Source of the DNA: Sphaerotilus microaerophilus
Lineage (GTDB): Bacteria; Pseudomonadota; Gammaproteobacteria; Burkholderiales; Burkholderiaceae_C
Assembly: GCF_023734135.1 (NCBI RefSeq)
Contig: NZ_AP025730.1
Location: 4,836,001-4,900,000, forward strand
Length of the DNA stretch: 64,000 nt
Direction: 5' to 3'
This document shows, in pieces, positions 34,688 to 44,443 of the stretch (position 1 is the stretch's first letter; every line of letters starts with the position of its first letter). The position numbers were made by a program, and so were the translations under genes. The notes under the pieces were generated by a model that was not told the origin of the DNA, made no database searches, and saw only the letters and a list, made by a program, of their open reading frames with translations.

Positions 34688-36382
34688 TCAGGCCAGGCGA
34701 TTGCGCGCCAGCGGTGGGTTGCGCGCGAAGTAGCGCACGATGCCGGCATACAGCGCCTGCACCAGCTGCGCCTGGTAGCGCTCGCTGCGCAGGCGGTCTT
34801 CTTCTTCCGGGTTGGAGATGAAGGCCGTCTCGACCAGGATGGACGGGATGTCCGGCGCCTTCAGCACCGCGAAACCGGCTTGCTCGACCTGCGCCTTGTG
34901 CAGCTTGCCGACGCGCCCGATGTGGCCCAGCACCTCGCGGCCCACACGCAGGCTGTCCTTGATCTGAGCGGTGGTGCTCATGTCCAGCAGCGTGCGCAGG
35001 ATCTGCGCATCGCGCACCGCCGCCTTGATGTTGATGCCACCGATGGCGTCCGAGGCATTCTCGCGCTTGGCCATCCAGCGCGCCGCGGCGCTGCTGGCCC
35101 CGGAGGGCGACAGCGCGAACACCGAGGCGCCACGGGCCGCGGGGGTGATGAAGGCATCCGCGTGGATCGACATGAACAGGTCCGCCTGCACCCGCCGCGC
35201 CTTGGCCACGCGCTCCTGCAGGGGCACGAAGAAGTCCGCGTCGCGGGTCAGCACCGCGCGCATGCCGGGGCGGGCGTTGATCTTCTCCGCCAGCTTCAGG
35301 CCGACCTTCAGCACCACGTCCTTCTCGCGCAGGCCGGTGGGGCCGATGGCGCCGGGGTCCTCACCGCCGTGACCAGGGTCGATCGCGACGATCAGCAGCC
35401 GATTGACACTGGCGCGCGCCGTGCTCGACCCACGGGTCGGCTCACCCTCGGCCTGCGCCGCGGGTTGCGGGCGGGGCGGAGCCACCGGCGCAGACGCCGG
35501 AGGCGCCTCCGACGGCCGCGACGATGCGGGCGCGGCAACCGGCGGCGATGATGGCAGCGCACCCGGAGCGGCGGGCGGCGACGATGCCGCTGGCGCCTCC
35601 GCTGACGTGGCCGGCCGCTGGGATGCCTCCGAATGCTCGCCACCGCCCCCACCGCTCAGCTCACGGCGGTGGCGCGGCCGGTTGGCCTCGCCGGGTTCGC
35701 CGTCGCTGGTGTCGAGCTGGCCGATGAAGTCGCCCAGCGCGTCATTCAGGTCCGCCGCCGCCTGGCGCGCGGCCTCCTGGCTGGAGCGGGGCCACTGCTG
35801 TGCGGCCGGGCCGGCAGCCTGGATCGCCACCTCGCGCTCCTTGACCAGGGCGATCAGCGGGTCCGGCGCCACCGCCGGGCGCAGGTCGAACACCAGCCGG
35901 TGCCGGTAGGGCGCGATCGGCGCCAGCGCGAAGACCTGCGGCGTGCTCGGCCGCTTCAGGTCCAGCACCATGCGCACGCGCGGTGTCGCCGACTGGCCGG
36001 TGCCGGTGCCCTGCCCCTGGGCCTGTCCTTGACCTTGGCCCTGTCCCTGACCCAGTCGCACGCTGGCGATGTTGGGGTCGTTGCTGCCCACCTTGGCGAC
36101 CAGCTCGCGCAGCGCGGCATTCAGCTCCAGCCCGTCGATGTCGATCACCAGCCGCGGCGGGTCGGCCACGGCGAAGTGCCGGACCTGCAGCGCGACGTCG
36201 GACTCCAGCGTCACACGGGTGTAGTCGGCCGCCGGCCACACGCGCACAGCCACCAGGGTGGCGCCGCGGGCCAGGTCCGCACCGGCCAGCAACAGCGTCA
36301 GGCCGCCGGCCTCGCGCAGCCAGCGGCGGCGAGGCGCCTCGGCGGGCACGTCCGAGGTCGGGAGAAGGGGGCGTCGGCTCAT
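34688..36382 (-). CDS. amiC: N-acetylmuramoyl-L-alanine amidase (AmiC type)
   Basis: 564 residues. A twin-arginine-like signal (RRRWLREAGGLTLLLAG, about 18-34) predicts Tat export. The N-terminal AMIN domain (about 40-190) would target septal peptidoglycan. It is interrupted near residue 110 by a Gly-Gln repeat (GQGQGQGQGQAQGQG). A long Pro/Ala/Ser linker (about 240-325) leads to the amidase_3 catalytic domain: IDPGHGGEDPGAIG (zinc His), then the second-ligand region SIHADAF and the catalytic Glu in ILVETAFISNPEEE. Cleaves septal peptidoglycan during cell separation. Its ATG overlaps the tsaE stop (ATGA), so the two are co-translated. Confidence 0.93.
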   Translation of the reverse strand: MSRRPLLPTSDVPAEAPRRRWLREAGGLTLLLAGADLARGATLVAVRVWPAADYTRVTLESDVALQVRHFAVADPPRLVIDIDGLELNAALRELVAKVGSNDPNIASVRLGQGQGQGQGQAQGQGTGTGQSATPRVRMVLDLKRPSTPQVFALAPIAPYRHRLVFDLRPAVAPDPLIALVKEREVAIQAAGPAAQQWPRSSQEAARQAAADLNDALGDFIGQLDTSDGEPGEANRPRHRRELSGGGGGEHSEASQRPATSAEAPAASSPPAAPGALPSSPPVAAPASSRPSEAPPASAPVAPPRPQPAAQAEGEPTRGSSTARASVNRLLIVAIDPGHGGEDPGAIGPTGLREKDVVLKVGLKLAEKINARPGMRAVLTRDADFFVPLQERVAKARRVQADLFMSIHADAFITPAARGASVFALSPSGASSAAARWMAKRENASDAIGGINIKAAVRDAQILRTLLDMSTTAQIKDSLRVGREVLGHIGRVGKLHKAQVEQAGFAVLKAPDIPSILVETAFISNPEEEDRLRSERYQAQLVQALYAGIVRYFARNPPLARNRLA

Positions 36383-36915
36383 GTCGGCGTCCTGGTGTCA
36401 TCCGCGGGCAGGGCCGCAGCGGCGGCCTGCAGCAGCACGCGGCCCGGCTCGCTGCGGGCGGCCAGGGTGACCTGGCGGCTCTCGTCGGCCGCCGGGTCGA
36501 TCAGCAAGTGCAGGTCGGGCTCGGGCAGCAGGCCGCCGGCCTGGCGGGGCCACTCGACCAGCTTGAGCCCCGGCGCGGCGAAGAGCTCGCGAAAGCCCGC
36601 GTCCTCCCACTCCTGCGGATCGCTGAATCGGTAGAAGTCGAAGTGCAGCAGGGGCAGCGGCGCCGGATCCGCCTCCTGCCCGGGCGGCAGCGGCAGCTCG
36701 TAGGGCTCGACGATGGCGTAGCTGGGGCTCTTGATGCGCCCGGTCACGCCCAGGGCGCGCAGCAGGTGGCGCACGAAGGTGGTCTTGCCGGCACCCAGCG
36801 TGCCTTCCAGTTCGATGCAGGCGCGCCGCACGGCCGGGCAGGCAGCCAGGGCCTGGGCGCAGGCGATGCAGGCCGCTTCGTCGGGCCAATGCAGGAGGCG
36901 GGTTTCTAGAATCAC
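36379..36915 (-). CDS. tsaE: tRNA threonylcarbamoyladenosine biosynthesis ATPase TsaE
   Basis: 178 residues from a GTG at 36915. The Walker A motif ELEGTLGAGKTTFVRHLL is near residue 35; the Walker B-like LPLLHFDFYRF and the sequence KSPSYAIVEPYEL are typical. With TsaB and TsaD it makes the universal t6A37 modification of ANN-decoding tRNAs. The GTG is chosen because the next residues (ILETRLLHWPDEA) match the short N-terminus of the family, whereas upstream in-frame ATGs lie deep in the divergent queG gene. Only three bases separate this start from the queG ATG. Confidence 0.9.
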   Translation of the reverse strand: MILETRLLHWPDEAACIACAQALAACPAVRRACIELEGTLGAGKTTFVRHLLRALGVTGRIKSPSYAIVEPYELPLPPGQEADPAPLPLLHFDFYRFSDPQEWEDAGFRELFAAPGLKLVEWPRQAGGLLPEPDLHLLIDPAADESRQVTLAARSEPGRVLLQAAAAALPADDTRTPT

Positions 36916-36918
36916 CGG

Positions 36919-38085
36919 ATGACAGATCTCCGCTCGCAGGAACAGACCACCCCGCTCGACGCGGCGGGGGGGGAGGCCCTGCTGGCTCGGTTGCGGACAT
37001 GGGCCGAAGCACTGGGATTCTCCCAGATCGGTATCGCCGACGTGAACCTGGCCGATGCCGAGCCGGGCTTGCTGCGCTGGCTGGAGGCGGGCTTCCACGG
37101 CAGCATGGCCTACATGGCCGCCCACGGGCTCAAGCGCGCCCGCCCGGCCGAGCTGCTACCCGGCACGGTGCGGGTGATCACCGCACGCATGGACTACCTG
37201 CCGCGTCACAGGGATGCGGGCCCGCCGCCGGACTGGCGCGCGCAGGAACTGGCGCGCAGTGCCGATCCGCACGCGGCGGTGGTGTCGGTCTACGCCCGCG
37301 GCCGGGACTACCACAAGGTGCTGCGCCAGCGGCTGCAGCGCCTGGCCGAGCAACTGCAGGCGGAGATCGGCCCGCACGGACACCGCGTGTTCTGCGACTC
37401 CGCCCCGGTGCTGGAGGTGGAGCTGGCCTCGCGCAGCACGCTGGGCTGGCGCGGCAAGCACACCCTGCTGCTGGACCGCACGGGCGGCTCGATGAGCTTC
37501 CTCGGCGAGATCTACATCGACCTGCCGCTGCCGCCCACCGACGATGCGGCCGCACCGAGTCAGGGCGGCCACTGTGGCACCTGCACACGCTGCATCGACG
37601 CCTGCCCCACCGGCGCGATCGTGGCGCCCTACCGGCTCGACGCGCGGCGCTGCATCAGCTACCTGACCATCGAGCACGACGGGCCGATCCCCCTCGATCT
37701 GCGCGCCGCGCTGGGCAACCGCATCTACGGCTGCGACGACTGCCAGCTGGTGTGCCCCTGGAACAAGTTCGCCCGCCGCAGCGCGTTGCCGGACTTCGAC
37801 GTGCGTGCGCCGCTCGGCCACGCCACGCTGCTCGAACTCTGGGCCTGGGACGAGGCCGCCTTCCTGCGCCACACCGAGGGCGGGCCGATCCGCCGCATCG
37901 GCCATGCGCGCTGGCTGCGCAACCTCGCCGTGGCCCTGGGCAACGCCTGGCGGGAGACGGGCGATGCGGCCATCGCCACCGCCCTGCAGCAGCGCCTGCC
38001 CGGCGCGCAGGCGCTGCTGGCCGAGCACATCGCCTGGGCGCTGGCGCAGCGCGACGCCGCCGCGCCCGTTAGTGCAGCGCGCTGA
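36919..38085 (+). CDS. queG: Epoxyqueuosine reductase
   Basis: 388 residues. The cobalamin-binding N-terminal half contains LGFSQIGIADV, DYHKVLRQRLQRLAEQL and FCDSAPVLEVELASRSTLGWRGKHT. The two [4Fe-4S] clusters are in CGTCTRCIDACPTGAI and YGCDDCQLVCPWN. Catalyses the last step of queuosine synthesis in tRNA, using B12. Relation to B12: a corrinoid adenosyltransferase is encoded at 9259-9834. The 3' end overlaps the convergent AEC gene by 17 bp. No strong Shine-Dalgarno precedes the ATG, so the exact start is slightly uncertain. Confidence 0.93.
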   Translation: MTDLRSQEQTTPLDAAGGEALLARLRTWAEALGFSQIGIADVNLADAEPGLLRWLEAGFHGSMAYMAAHGLKRARPAELLPGTVRVITARMDYLPRHRDAGPPPDWRAQELARSADPHAAVVSVYARGRDYHKVLRQRLQRLAEQLQAEIGPHGHRVFCDSAPVLEVELASRSTLGWRGKHTLLLDRTGGSMSFLGEIYIDLPLPPTDDAAAPSQGGHCGTCTRCIDACPTGAIVAPYRLDARRCISYLTIEHDGPIPLDLRAALGNRIYGCDDCQLVCPWNKFARRSALPDFDVRAPLGHATLLELWAWDEAAFLRHTEGGPIRRIGHARWLRNLAVALGNAWRETGDAAIATALQQRLPGAQALLAEHIAWALAQRDAAAPVSAAR

Positions 38086-38977
38086 ACACCGCCAGCGCCA
38101 CCGGCACGCTGAGCATGCCCAGCAGGGTCGAGGCGGTGACCAGCCCGGCCACGTAGGGCCCGTCGCCGCCCATGCGCGCGGCCAGCACGTAGCAGCTCGA
38201 CGCCGTGGGCAGCGCCGCGAAGGCCAGCAGGATCTGCGCCTGCCCGGTGGGCAGCGCCAGCAGCGCACCCAGCCCCAGCGCCAGCGCCGGCAGCAGCGCG
38301 TGGCGGATCGACAGCAGCGCCGCGGCCAGACGCGGGGCCTTCTGCAGCCCGCCCAGCTCCAGCCCGGCGCCCACCGCCATCAGGCCCAGCGGCAGCGCCG
38401 CCGCGCCGATGCGGCCCAGCACCATGTCCACCGTCGCCGGCAGGCGCAGCCCGGCCAGGTTGGCCAGCAGGCCGGCCACGGTGGCGATGATCAGCGGGTT
38501 GTGCGCCAGCTCGCGCAGCGTGTTCTGCCCGCCGTGGCGCGCCAGTGACCACACCGCGCCCAGGTTGCACAGCGGCACGCACAGCGCCACCAGCAGCGCG
38601 ATCCAGGCCACCCCGGCCGAGCCGCCAATGCGCTCGGCGAGCGCCAGCGCCACGTAGGAGTTGAAGCGGAAGGCCACCTGCGCCCCGCTGGACAGCAGCC
38701 GGGCATCCACGCCGGGCCAGTGACGCAGCGCGACCGTCAGCACGAAGCCGCCACCCACCACCGCCCAGCCGGCCAGACTCAGCCCGAGGGACGCGCCCAG
38801 GTCCAGCGGCGTGCGCACGATGGCGGTGAACAGCAGCACCGGGAACAGCAGCCAGTAGACCAGCCGCTCGGTGGCGTTCCAGACCGTGCGGTCCAGCGCG
38901 GTGAAACGGCAGACGAGGAAGCCGCAGACGATCAGCAGGAAGTCCGGCAGCAGCAGCAGGGCGTGGGTCAGCAACAT
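38069..38977 (-). CDS. AEC-family transporter (second copy)
   Basis: 302 residues from the ATG at 38977, about ten membrane helices ([20 protein letters not shown] begins helix 1). Contains the family's [17 protein letters not shown] block in the second half. The first half has [11 protein letters not shown] in place of the FPNSGFMG motif found in the copy at 1385-2383, so the two are diverged and may carry different substrates. It overlaps the end of queG by 17 bp in convergent orientation and is divergent from the Bug receptor gene. Confidence 0.83.
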   Translation of the reverse strand: MLLTHALLLLPDFLLIVCGFLVCRFTALDRTVWNATERLVYWLLFPVLLFTAIVRTPLDLGASLGLSLAGWAVVGGGFVLTVALRHWPGVDARLLSSGAQVAFRFNSYVALALAERIGGSAGVAWIALLVALCVPLCNLGAVWSLARHGGQNTLRELAHNPLIIATVAGLLANLAGLRLPATVDMVLGRIGAAALPLGLMAVGAGLELGGLQKAPRLAAALLSIRHALLPALALGLGALLALPTGQAQILLAFAALPTASSCYVLAARMGGDGPYVAGLVTASTLLGMLSVPVALAVFSALH

Positions 38978-39073
38978 CGGCCGCGAGCCTACCCGAGGTC
39001 CCCCGCTCCCGCTCACCGAGTGCGCAGGCTAGGATGCGCGCCATACCCCCGCCCCAATCCAGGAGACCGAACC

Positions 39074-40063
39074 ATGCAAAGACGTGATCTGTTGACCGCC
39101 GCCAGCACGCTGGCCGCGCTCGGCGCGGCAATGACTGCCCTGCCAGGCAGCGCCCTGGCGCAGGGCTACCCGAACAAGCCGGTGCGCCTGATCGTGCCCT
39201 TCGCGCCTGGAGGCACCACCGACATCGTCGCGCGCACCGTGGCCGAGAAGATCGGCCCGGCGCTGGGGCAGACCCTGGTCGTGGAGAACAAGGCGGGCGG
39301 CGGCGGCATCGTCGGCGCGGCCGAGCTCACCAAGGCGCCGCCCGACGGCCATGTGCTGGGCATGGCCACCGTGTCCACCACCGCAGCCAACCCGGCGATC
39401 AACCCCAAGACGCCGTACAACCCGCTGACCGACTTCACGCCGATCATCAACATCGCCGCGACGCCCAACGTGATCGCGGTGCACCCGAGCTTCCCGGCCA
39501 AGGACTACAAGGGCTTCCTGGCCGAGGTGAAGAAGAACCCGGGCAAGTACAGCTTCTCCAGCTCCGGCACCGGCGGCATCGGCCACCTGCAGATGGAGCT
39601 GTACAAGAACCTGTCGGGCACCTTCATCACCCACATCCCCTACCGTGGCGCGGGCCCGGCGCTCAACGACACCGTGGCCGGCCAGGTGCCGATCATCTTC
39701 GACAACCTGCCCTCCGCCCTGCCCTTCATCAAGGACGGCCGGCTGGTGCCCATCGTGGTGGCCGCGCCCGCCCGGCTGAGCGTGCTGCCCAACGTGCCGA
39801 CCTTCAAGGAGATCGGCCTGGAGCCCGTCAACCGCATGGCTTACTACGGCATCGTCGGACCCAAGGGCCTGCCGAAAGACGTGGTCGACAAGATCGGCGC
39901 GGCGGTGAAGAAGACCCTGGAAGACCCGGCGGTGAAGAAGCGCATTGAGGACACCGGCTCGGTGATCGTCGCCAACACGCCCGAGCAGTTCGCCGCCCAG
40001 ATCCGGGCCGAGTTCGAGGTCTACAAGAAGGTTGTCGAGCAGCAGAAGCTCAAGCTGGATTGA
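39074..40063 (+). CDS. Tripartite tricarboxylate transporter receptor (Bug/TctC family)
   Basis: 329 residues. The signal [20 protein letters not shown]... ends near ALAQG. The mature protein starts [23 protein letters not shown], the hallmark of Bug receptors, and continues with [16 protein letters not shown] and [16 protein letters not shown]. It binds carboxylates in the periplasm. No TctA/TctB membrane genes are adjacent, as is usual for the many orphan Bug proteins of Burkholderiales. AGGAGA lies about 9 bp before the ATG. The stop overlaps the TTG start of xerD. Confidence 0.92.
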   Translation: MQRRDLLTAASTLAALGAAMTALPGSALAQGYPNKPVRLIVPFAPGGTTDIVARTVAEKIGPALGQTLVVENKAGGGGIVGAAELTKAPPDGHVLGMATVSTTAANPAINPKTPYNPLTDFTPIINIAATPNVIAVHPSFPAKDYKGFLAEVKKNPGKYSFSSSGTGGIGHLQMELYKNLSGTFITHIPYRGAGPALNDTVAGQVPIIFDNLPSALPFIKDGRLVPIVVAAPARLSVLPNVPTFKEIGLEPVNRMAYYGIVGPKGLPKDVVDKIGAAVKKTLEDPAVKKRIEDTGSVIVANTPEQFAAQIRAEFEVYKKVVEQQKLKLD

Positions 40064-41031
40064 GCGACGTCCCCCAGCCGACCCAGCGGCGCGGGCGAGC
40101 GCAGGCGCTGGTGGCCCGGGCGGCCGACCAGGCGCTGATCGACCGCTTCCTCGATGCCCTGTGGCTGGAGGACGGCTTGGCGCCCAACAGCCTGGCCGCC
40201 TACCGGCGTGACCTCACCGGCCTGGCCGCCTGGCTACCACAGGCCGACCCGGGCCTGCCGGGTGAGGCTGCACCGCGGCTCAATGAGCTGCGCGAGCACC
40301 ACCTGCTGGGCTACATCGCCGCGCGCCACGCCGCCACCCGGGCGACCAGCGCCAACCGCCGGCTCACCGTCTTCAAGCGCTTCTACCGCTGGGCGCTGCG
40401 CGAGCACCTCTGCAGCGCCGACCCCACCCTGCGCCTGAGCCCGGCACGCACCCCGCTGCGCCTGCCGCACAGCCTGAGCGAAGCGCAGGTCGAGGCGCTG
40501 CTGGCCGCACCGGACGTATCCACCCCGCTGGGCCTGCGCGACCGCACGATGTTCGAACTGATGTACGCCGCCGGCCTGCGCGTGAGCGAGCTGACCACGC
40601 TCAAGCTGCTGCACCTGAGCCTGAACGATGGCGTGCTGCGCGTCACCGGCAAGGGCAGCAAGGAGCGCCTGCTGCCCTTCGGCGACGTGGCGCGCGACTG
40701 GATCGAACGCTACCTCGCCGAGGGCCGCCCCGTGCTGCTGGCCGGGCGGGTCTGCGACGAGCTCTTCGTCACCGTGCGCGGGGCCGCCATGACGCGGCAG
40801 ATGGCCTGGCACCTCGTCAAGCAGCACGCCCGGAGTGCGGCCATTACCGTGCCGCTGTCGCCGCACACGCTGCGGCATGCCTTTGCGACCCACCTGCTCA
40901 ACCACGGCGCCGACCTGCGCGTGGTGCAGCTGCTGCTCGGCCACGCCGACATCTCCACCACCCAGATCTACACCCACGTGGCACGCGAACGGCTCAAGCT
41001 GCTGCACGCCAGGCACCACCCGCGCGGTTGA
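40060..41031 (+). CDS. xerD: Site-specific tyrosine recombinase XerD
   Basis: 323 residues. N-terminal SAM-like domain [27 protein letters not shown]. The catalytic set is complete: Arg in [10 protein letters not shown], Lys in TGKGSKER, His-x-x-Arg in [14 protein letters not shown], His in [11 protein letters not shown] and the nucleophile Tyr in IYTHV. With XerC it resolves chromosome dimers at dif. The start is a TTG that overlaps the preceding stop (TTGA); no other start fits the conserved N-terminus better. It is 25 residues longer than E. coli XerD at the N-terminus. Confidence 0.93.
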   Translation: MSDVPQPTQRRGRAQALVARAADQALIDRFLDALWLEDGLAPNSLAAYRRDLTGLAAWLPQADPGLPGEAAPRLNELREHHLLGYIAARHAATRATSANRRLTVFKRFYRWALREHLCSADPTLRLSPARTPLRLPHSLSEAQVEALLAAPDVSTPLGLRDRTMFELMYAAGLRVSELTTLKLLHLSLNDGVLRVTGKGSKERLLPFGDVARDWIERYLAEGRPVLLAGRVCDELFVTVRGAAMTRQMAWHLVKQHARSAAITVPLSPHTLRHAFATHLLNHGADLRVVQLLLGHADISTTQIYTHVARERLKLLHARHHPRG

Positions 41032-41051
41032 TTTGGCGCCGCTCCCGGTTT

Positions 41052-41076
41052 CCCCTCCCCCGATTCGGGGCAGGGG
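41052..41076. repeat. GC-rich palindrome after xerD
   Basis: CCCCT-C-CCCCG pairs with CGGGG-C-AGGGG around a 3-nt loop, with one central mismatch. No T run follows, so it is a weak terminator at best. Similar CCCCTCCCCCGATTCGGGG sequences are dispersed between genes in related genomes (general knowledge), so a REP-like unit is likely. Confidence 0.45.
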
Positions 41077-41151
41077 CGAGCACCGAGGAGGATTACCAGG
41101 ATGGGGGTGACTCGGCACAATGTCACGCACTCCCCACCGCCCGAGGTGCCC

Positions 41152-42117
41152 ATGCTCGACCCCCAAGCCCGTGCCCTGCTCGACCTGATGGAAGCCCGCG
41201 GCGTGCCGCCCACGCACACGCTGACGCCAGCCGAGGCCCGCAAGTTCTACCGCGAGCGCCGCTTCTTCTCCCAGCCCGATCCACCCGCGGTGGGTGAGCT
41301 GCGCGAGCTGCTGATCCCGGGCCCGACCGGGCCGGCCAGCCCGATCCCCGCACGCCTGTACCGCCCGCTGCAGGCCGCCCAGCAGCCCGGCGAGCTGCCG
41401 GTGCTGGTCTACTTCCATGGCGGCGGCTGGACCATCGGCGACCTCGACACCCACGACACGCTGTGCCGCCAGTTGGCCAACGGCAGTGGCTGCGCCGTCG
41501 TCTCGGTGGACTACCGGCTCGCGCCCGAGCACGCCTTCCCGGCGGCCGTGGACGACGCCGTGGCCGCCACCCGCTGGGTGCACCAGCACGCCGCCAGCCT
41601 GGGGCTGGACGCCCGGCGCATCGGCGTGGGCGGCGACAGCGCGGGCGGCAACCTGGCCGCGGTGGTGGCGCTGACGCTGCGCGACGCCGCCCGCGGTGGC
41701 GTCCCCCTGCCGCTGCGCCTGCAGTTGCTCATCTACCCGGCCACCGACATGCGTGCCGTCGCGCCCTCGCACACCAGCAACGGCCAGGGCTACCTGCTGA
41801 CCCGCGAATCGATCGAGTACTTCCGCAGCCACTACGTGCCGGACCGCGCGCAGGACAGCGACTGGCGCGCCTCGCCGGTGCTGCGCGAGGACCTGCAGGA
41901 CCTGCCGCCGGCCTTCGTGCTCACCGCCGGCTTTGACCCGCTGCGCGACGAGGGCCGCGAGTACGCCGACCTGCTCAGCGCCGCCGGCAACGCGGTGCAG
42001 TTCGTCTGCTTCGAGCGCCAGATCCACGGCTTCATCACGATGGGCCGCCTGCTCGACGAGGCCAACACCGCGGTGGACCTCTGCGCGCGGGCCGTGCGCC
42101 GCGCCCTGCTGGGCTGA
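41152..42117 (+). CDS. Alpha/beta hydrolase, hormone-sensitive lipase (HSL) family
   Basis: 321 residues. The oxyanion motif LVYFHGGGWTIG, the nucleophile GVGGDSAGGNLAAV (Ser near 163), the Asp in TAGFDPLRDEG and the His in QIHGFITMGRL complete an HSL-type catalytic triad. Hydrolyses short acyl esters; natural substrate unknown. The ATG at 41152 fits the family N-terminus; an in-frame ATG 51 bp upstream overlaps the palindrome region and is less likely. Confidence 0.9.
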   Translation: MLDPQARALLDLMEARGVPPTHTLTPAEARKFYRERRFFSQPDPPAVGELRELLIPGPTGPASPIPARLYRPLQAAQQPGELPVLVYFHGGGWTIGDLDTHDTLCRQLANGSGCAVVSVDYRLAPEHAFPAAVDDAVAATRWVHQHAASLGLDARRIGVGGDSAGGNLAAVVALTLRDAARGGVPLPLRLQLLIYPATDMRAVAPSHTSNGQGYLLTRESIEYFRSHYVPDRAQDSDWRASPVLREDLQDLPPAFVLTAGFDPLRDEGREYADLLSAAGNAVQFVCFERQIHGFITMGRLLDEANTAVDLCARAVRRALLG

Positions 42118-42146
42118 TCAACTTGGGCTGAAGAGCCCGGGCCCGC

Positions 42147-42722
42147 TCAACCGAGCAGACCGCCGAGGTCCACCTGCAGCCCGGGCAGGCCCGGCAGTGG
42201 CGTCGGGCCCGGCGTGTCGGTGGAGCTGATCTCGGCGTATTCGGCCGCCTGCAGCTGGCGGAAGAAGCGCAGGCGGTTCGACTCCAGGTCGACCAGCCAG
42301 ACCTCCGCCACGCCATGCCGCGCGTACAGCGGCACCTTGACCTCACGGTCGTAGCGCAGGCTGCTGTCAGCCACCTCGACCAGCAGCAGCACGTCGGCCG
42401 GCGTGGGATGGGAGCCACGATAGCGGTCTTCGCGCGGCCGCAGCAGCATCAGATCCGGCTCGGGCTCGCTGCGATCGGACAGATTCAGCGGCACCTGGCA
42501 GGCCACCCGAGCCGCTGGACCGACCGCCTGCGCCAGACGGTTCAGCAACTCCGTCAGCACCGACGCATGCCGGCTCTTCTGTGGCGCCATGTCGATCACC
42601 TCCCCCTCGATGAGCTCCACCCGCTCATCGGGCGAGAAGATGCCTGCCTCGGCCATGCGGTAGTACTCGTCCACCGTGACCCGGTGGCGAGCGAGCTGCA
42701 GCGGAGTGTCGATGGCGCCCAT
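42147..42722 (-). CDS. Uma2 family (DUF820) putative restriction-like nuclease
   Basis: 191 residues. The family blocks VTVDEYYRMAEAGIFSPDERVELIEGEV, RSEPEPDLMLLRP and VLLLVEVADSSLRYDREVKVPLYA carry the PD-(D/E)xK residues (Glu in LIEGE, Asp in PEPDL, Glu and Lys in VEV...K). Members are abundant in cyanobacteria and some proteobacteria and are predicted, not proven, nucleases. It converges with the HSL hydrolase and precedes hslO downstream on the same strand after transcription from the right. Confidence 0.85.
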   Translation of the reverse strand: MGAIDTPLQLARHRVTVDEYYRMAEAGIFSPDERVELIEGEVIDMAPQKSRHASVLTELLNRLAQAVGPAARVACQVPLNLSDRSEPEPDLMLLRPREDRYRGSHPTPADVLLLVEVADSSLRYDREVKVPLYARHGVAEVWLVDLESNRLRFFRQLQAAEYAEISSTDTPGPTPLPGLPGLQVDLGGLLG

Positions 42723-42770
42723 GCGGTCATTCTGCGGCGCCGGGCCTGCGCCGTCCAGACGCAGCGCGGC

Positions 42771-43817
42771 TCACTGCACCGTGCCCGACCCCGGCCCCTG
42801 GTCGGCCGGCGGCACGAACAGCTTGCCCACGTCCACCGCGTCGAAGCGGTACTGGGCGCCGCAGAAGTCGCAGCCCACCTCCACCTCGCCGCGTTCGGCG
42901 ACGATGCCATCGACCTCCTCGCGGCCCAGGCCGACCAGCATGCGCCCCACCCGCTCGGGCGAGCAGGTGCAGGCAAAGCGCGGGCCGGTGATGCCGGTCT
43001 GGGCCGGGAAGCGGCGCAGGTCCTCCTCCCAGAACAGGCGGTGCAGGATGACATCGGCCCCCAGGCTGAGCAGCTCCTCGCGCTTGAGCGTGGCCGCCAG
43101 CATCGCGATGCGCAGGTAGGCCTCGTTGCGGCCGATCTCGTCCTCGTCGAGCGCCAGCGAGCGCCCGGCCAGGTTGGACTCGCCCTGCATCGGCAGGCGC
43201 TGGATCAGCAGGCCGGCCGCCACCTGGTCGTTGGCAGCCAGCACCAGCGTGGTGTCGAGCTGCTCGGACTGCAGCATGTAGTGCTCCAGCACCCGGCCGA
43301 GGTCCTGCAGCGGCTCATGGCCCTCCCCATTGAGCGGCACCACGCCCTGGTAGGGCTGCTGGCCGGGCTGGCGGTCCGTGGGGTCGAGCGTGATCGCGCA
43401 GCGGCCCTGGCCATGCACGTTCAGCAGCGCCTCGATGCGGGCATCGTCCGCCACCTCGCCGACCACCTTGGCGGTGGCGCGCAGGCTCAGGTCGGGCTGC
43501 ACCTCGGCCACGGCCAGCTTCACCGGCCCGTCGCCCTGCATCTGCAGGATCAGCGCACCGTTGAACTTGATGTTCGACTGCATCAGCACCGCCGCCGCGC
43601 TCATCTCGCCCAGCAGGCGGCGCACCGGCTCCGGGTAGCCGCCGGCCGCCTCGCGGCGCTGCAGGATCTGCGTCCAGGCACCGGTCAGGCGCACCAGCAT
43701 GCCGCGCACCGGCAGGCCCTCGAAGATGAACTTGTGCAGCTCGCCGCCATCGGCCAGCGACTCATCGCCCTCGTTGGCGTTGCCATTGGCATTGGCACTG
43801 GGATTGGCGCTGCCCAT
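42771..43817 (-). CDS. hslO: Redox-activated chaperone Hsp33
   Basis: 348 residues. The substrate-binding N-terminal domain contains [45 protein letters not shown] and [15 protein letters not shown]. The C-terminal zinc switch has CTC and CDFC cysteines about 30 residues apart. Oxidation releases zinc and activates holdase function. The first 15 residues are an Asn/Ala-rich tail with three Asn-Ala repeats (NANGNAN), probably slippage-derived. It starts one base after the gamma-carbonic anhydrase stop, so the two are one transcript. Confidence 0.93.
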   Translation of the reverse strand: MGSANPSANANGNANEGDESLADGGELHKFIFEGLPVRGMLVRLTGAWTQILQRREAAGGYPEPVRRLLGEMSAAAVLMQSNIKFNGALILQMQGDGPVKLAVAEVQPDLSLRATAKVVGEVADDARIEALLNVHGQGRCAITLDPTDRQPGQQPYQGVVPLNGEGHEPLQDLGRVLEHYMLQSEQLDTTLVLAANDQVAAGLLIQRLPMQGESNLAGRSLALDEDEIGRNEAYLRIAMLAATLKREELLSLGADVILHRLFWEEDLRRFPAQTGITGPRFACTCSPERVGRMLVGLGREEVDGIVAERGEVEVGCDFCGAQYRFDAVDVGKLFVPPADQGPGSGTVQ

Positions 43818-43818
43818 C

Positions 43819-44343
43819 TCAACCCACCTTCTTCAAGTCGCGCGCGTAGGTCGCGCCACGTTCGGCATAGATCGTCGAGCCACGCGCCATGCGCTCGGCC
43901 TGCTCGGGCGTGAGCGTCTTGAGCACCTTGGCTGGGCTGCCGACGATCATCGAATAGTCCGGGAACTCCTTGCCCTCGGTCACCAGCGAGCCGGCACCGA
44001 CCAGGCAATAGCGACCGATCTTCGCGTTGTTGAGCACGATCGCGCCGATGCCGATCAGCGAGCCGTCGCCGATCGTGCAGCCGTGCAGCACGCACTGGTG
44101 GCCCACGGTGACGTCCTCGCCGATCACCAGCTCGATGCCCGCGTCGGTGTGCAGCACCGAGTTGTCCTGGACGTTGCTGCCGCGGCCGATGCGGATGTGA
44201 TCGGTATCGCCCCGCACGACGGTGCCGAACCAGACGCTGGCGCGCTCGGCCAGCTGCACCTTGCCGATCACGGTGGCGTTGTCGGCCACGAAGGCCTCGG
44301 GATGGATCTCGGGGACGTCGTCGCCGAGTTGGTAGATGGCCAT
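43819..44343 (-). CDS. Gamma-carbonic anhydrase family protein (YrdA/PaaY type)
   Basis: 174 residues, a left-handed beta-helix of hexapeptide repeats. The zinc-site region is present: [10 protein letters not shown] and [15 protein letters not shown] supply three histidines, at the spacing seen in gamma-carbonic anhydrases. Bacterial members of this group often show weak or no anhydrase activity, so the reaction is not certain. It is followed one base later by hslO. A 100-bp gap separates it from the divergent DUF455 gene. Confidence 0.88.
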   Translation of the reverse strand: MAIYQLGDDVPEIHPEAFVADNATVIGKVQLAERASVWFGTVVRGDTDHIRIGRGSNVQDNSVLHTDAGIELVIGEDVTVGHQCVLHGCTIGDGSLIGIGAIVLNNAKIGRYCLVGAGSLVTEGKEFPDYSMIVGSPAKVLKTLTPEQAERMARGSTIYAERGATYARDLKKVG

Positions 44344-44443
44344 GACGGCGACTCCTGACGTGCCTCAAGTTGGTGCAGATTCCGGCGACCGGCGCGGCGG
44401 CTCCCTGCAGGCGAGGCGAACACTGAGGGGCAGAATTGTAGGG

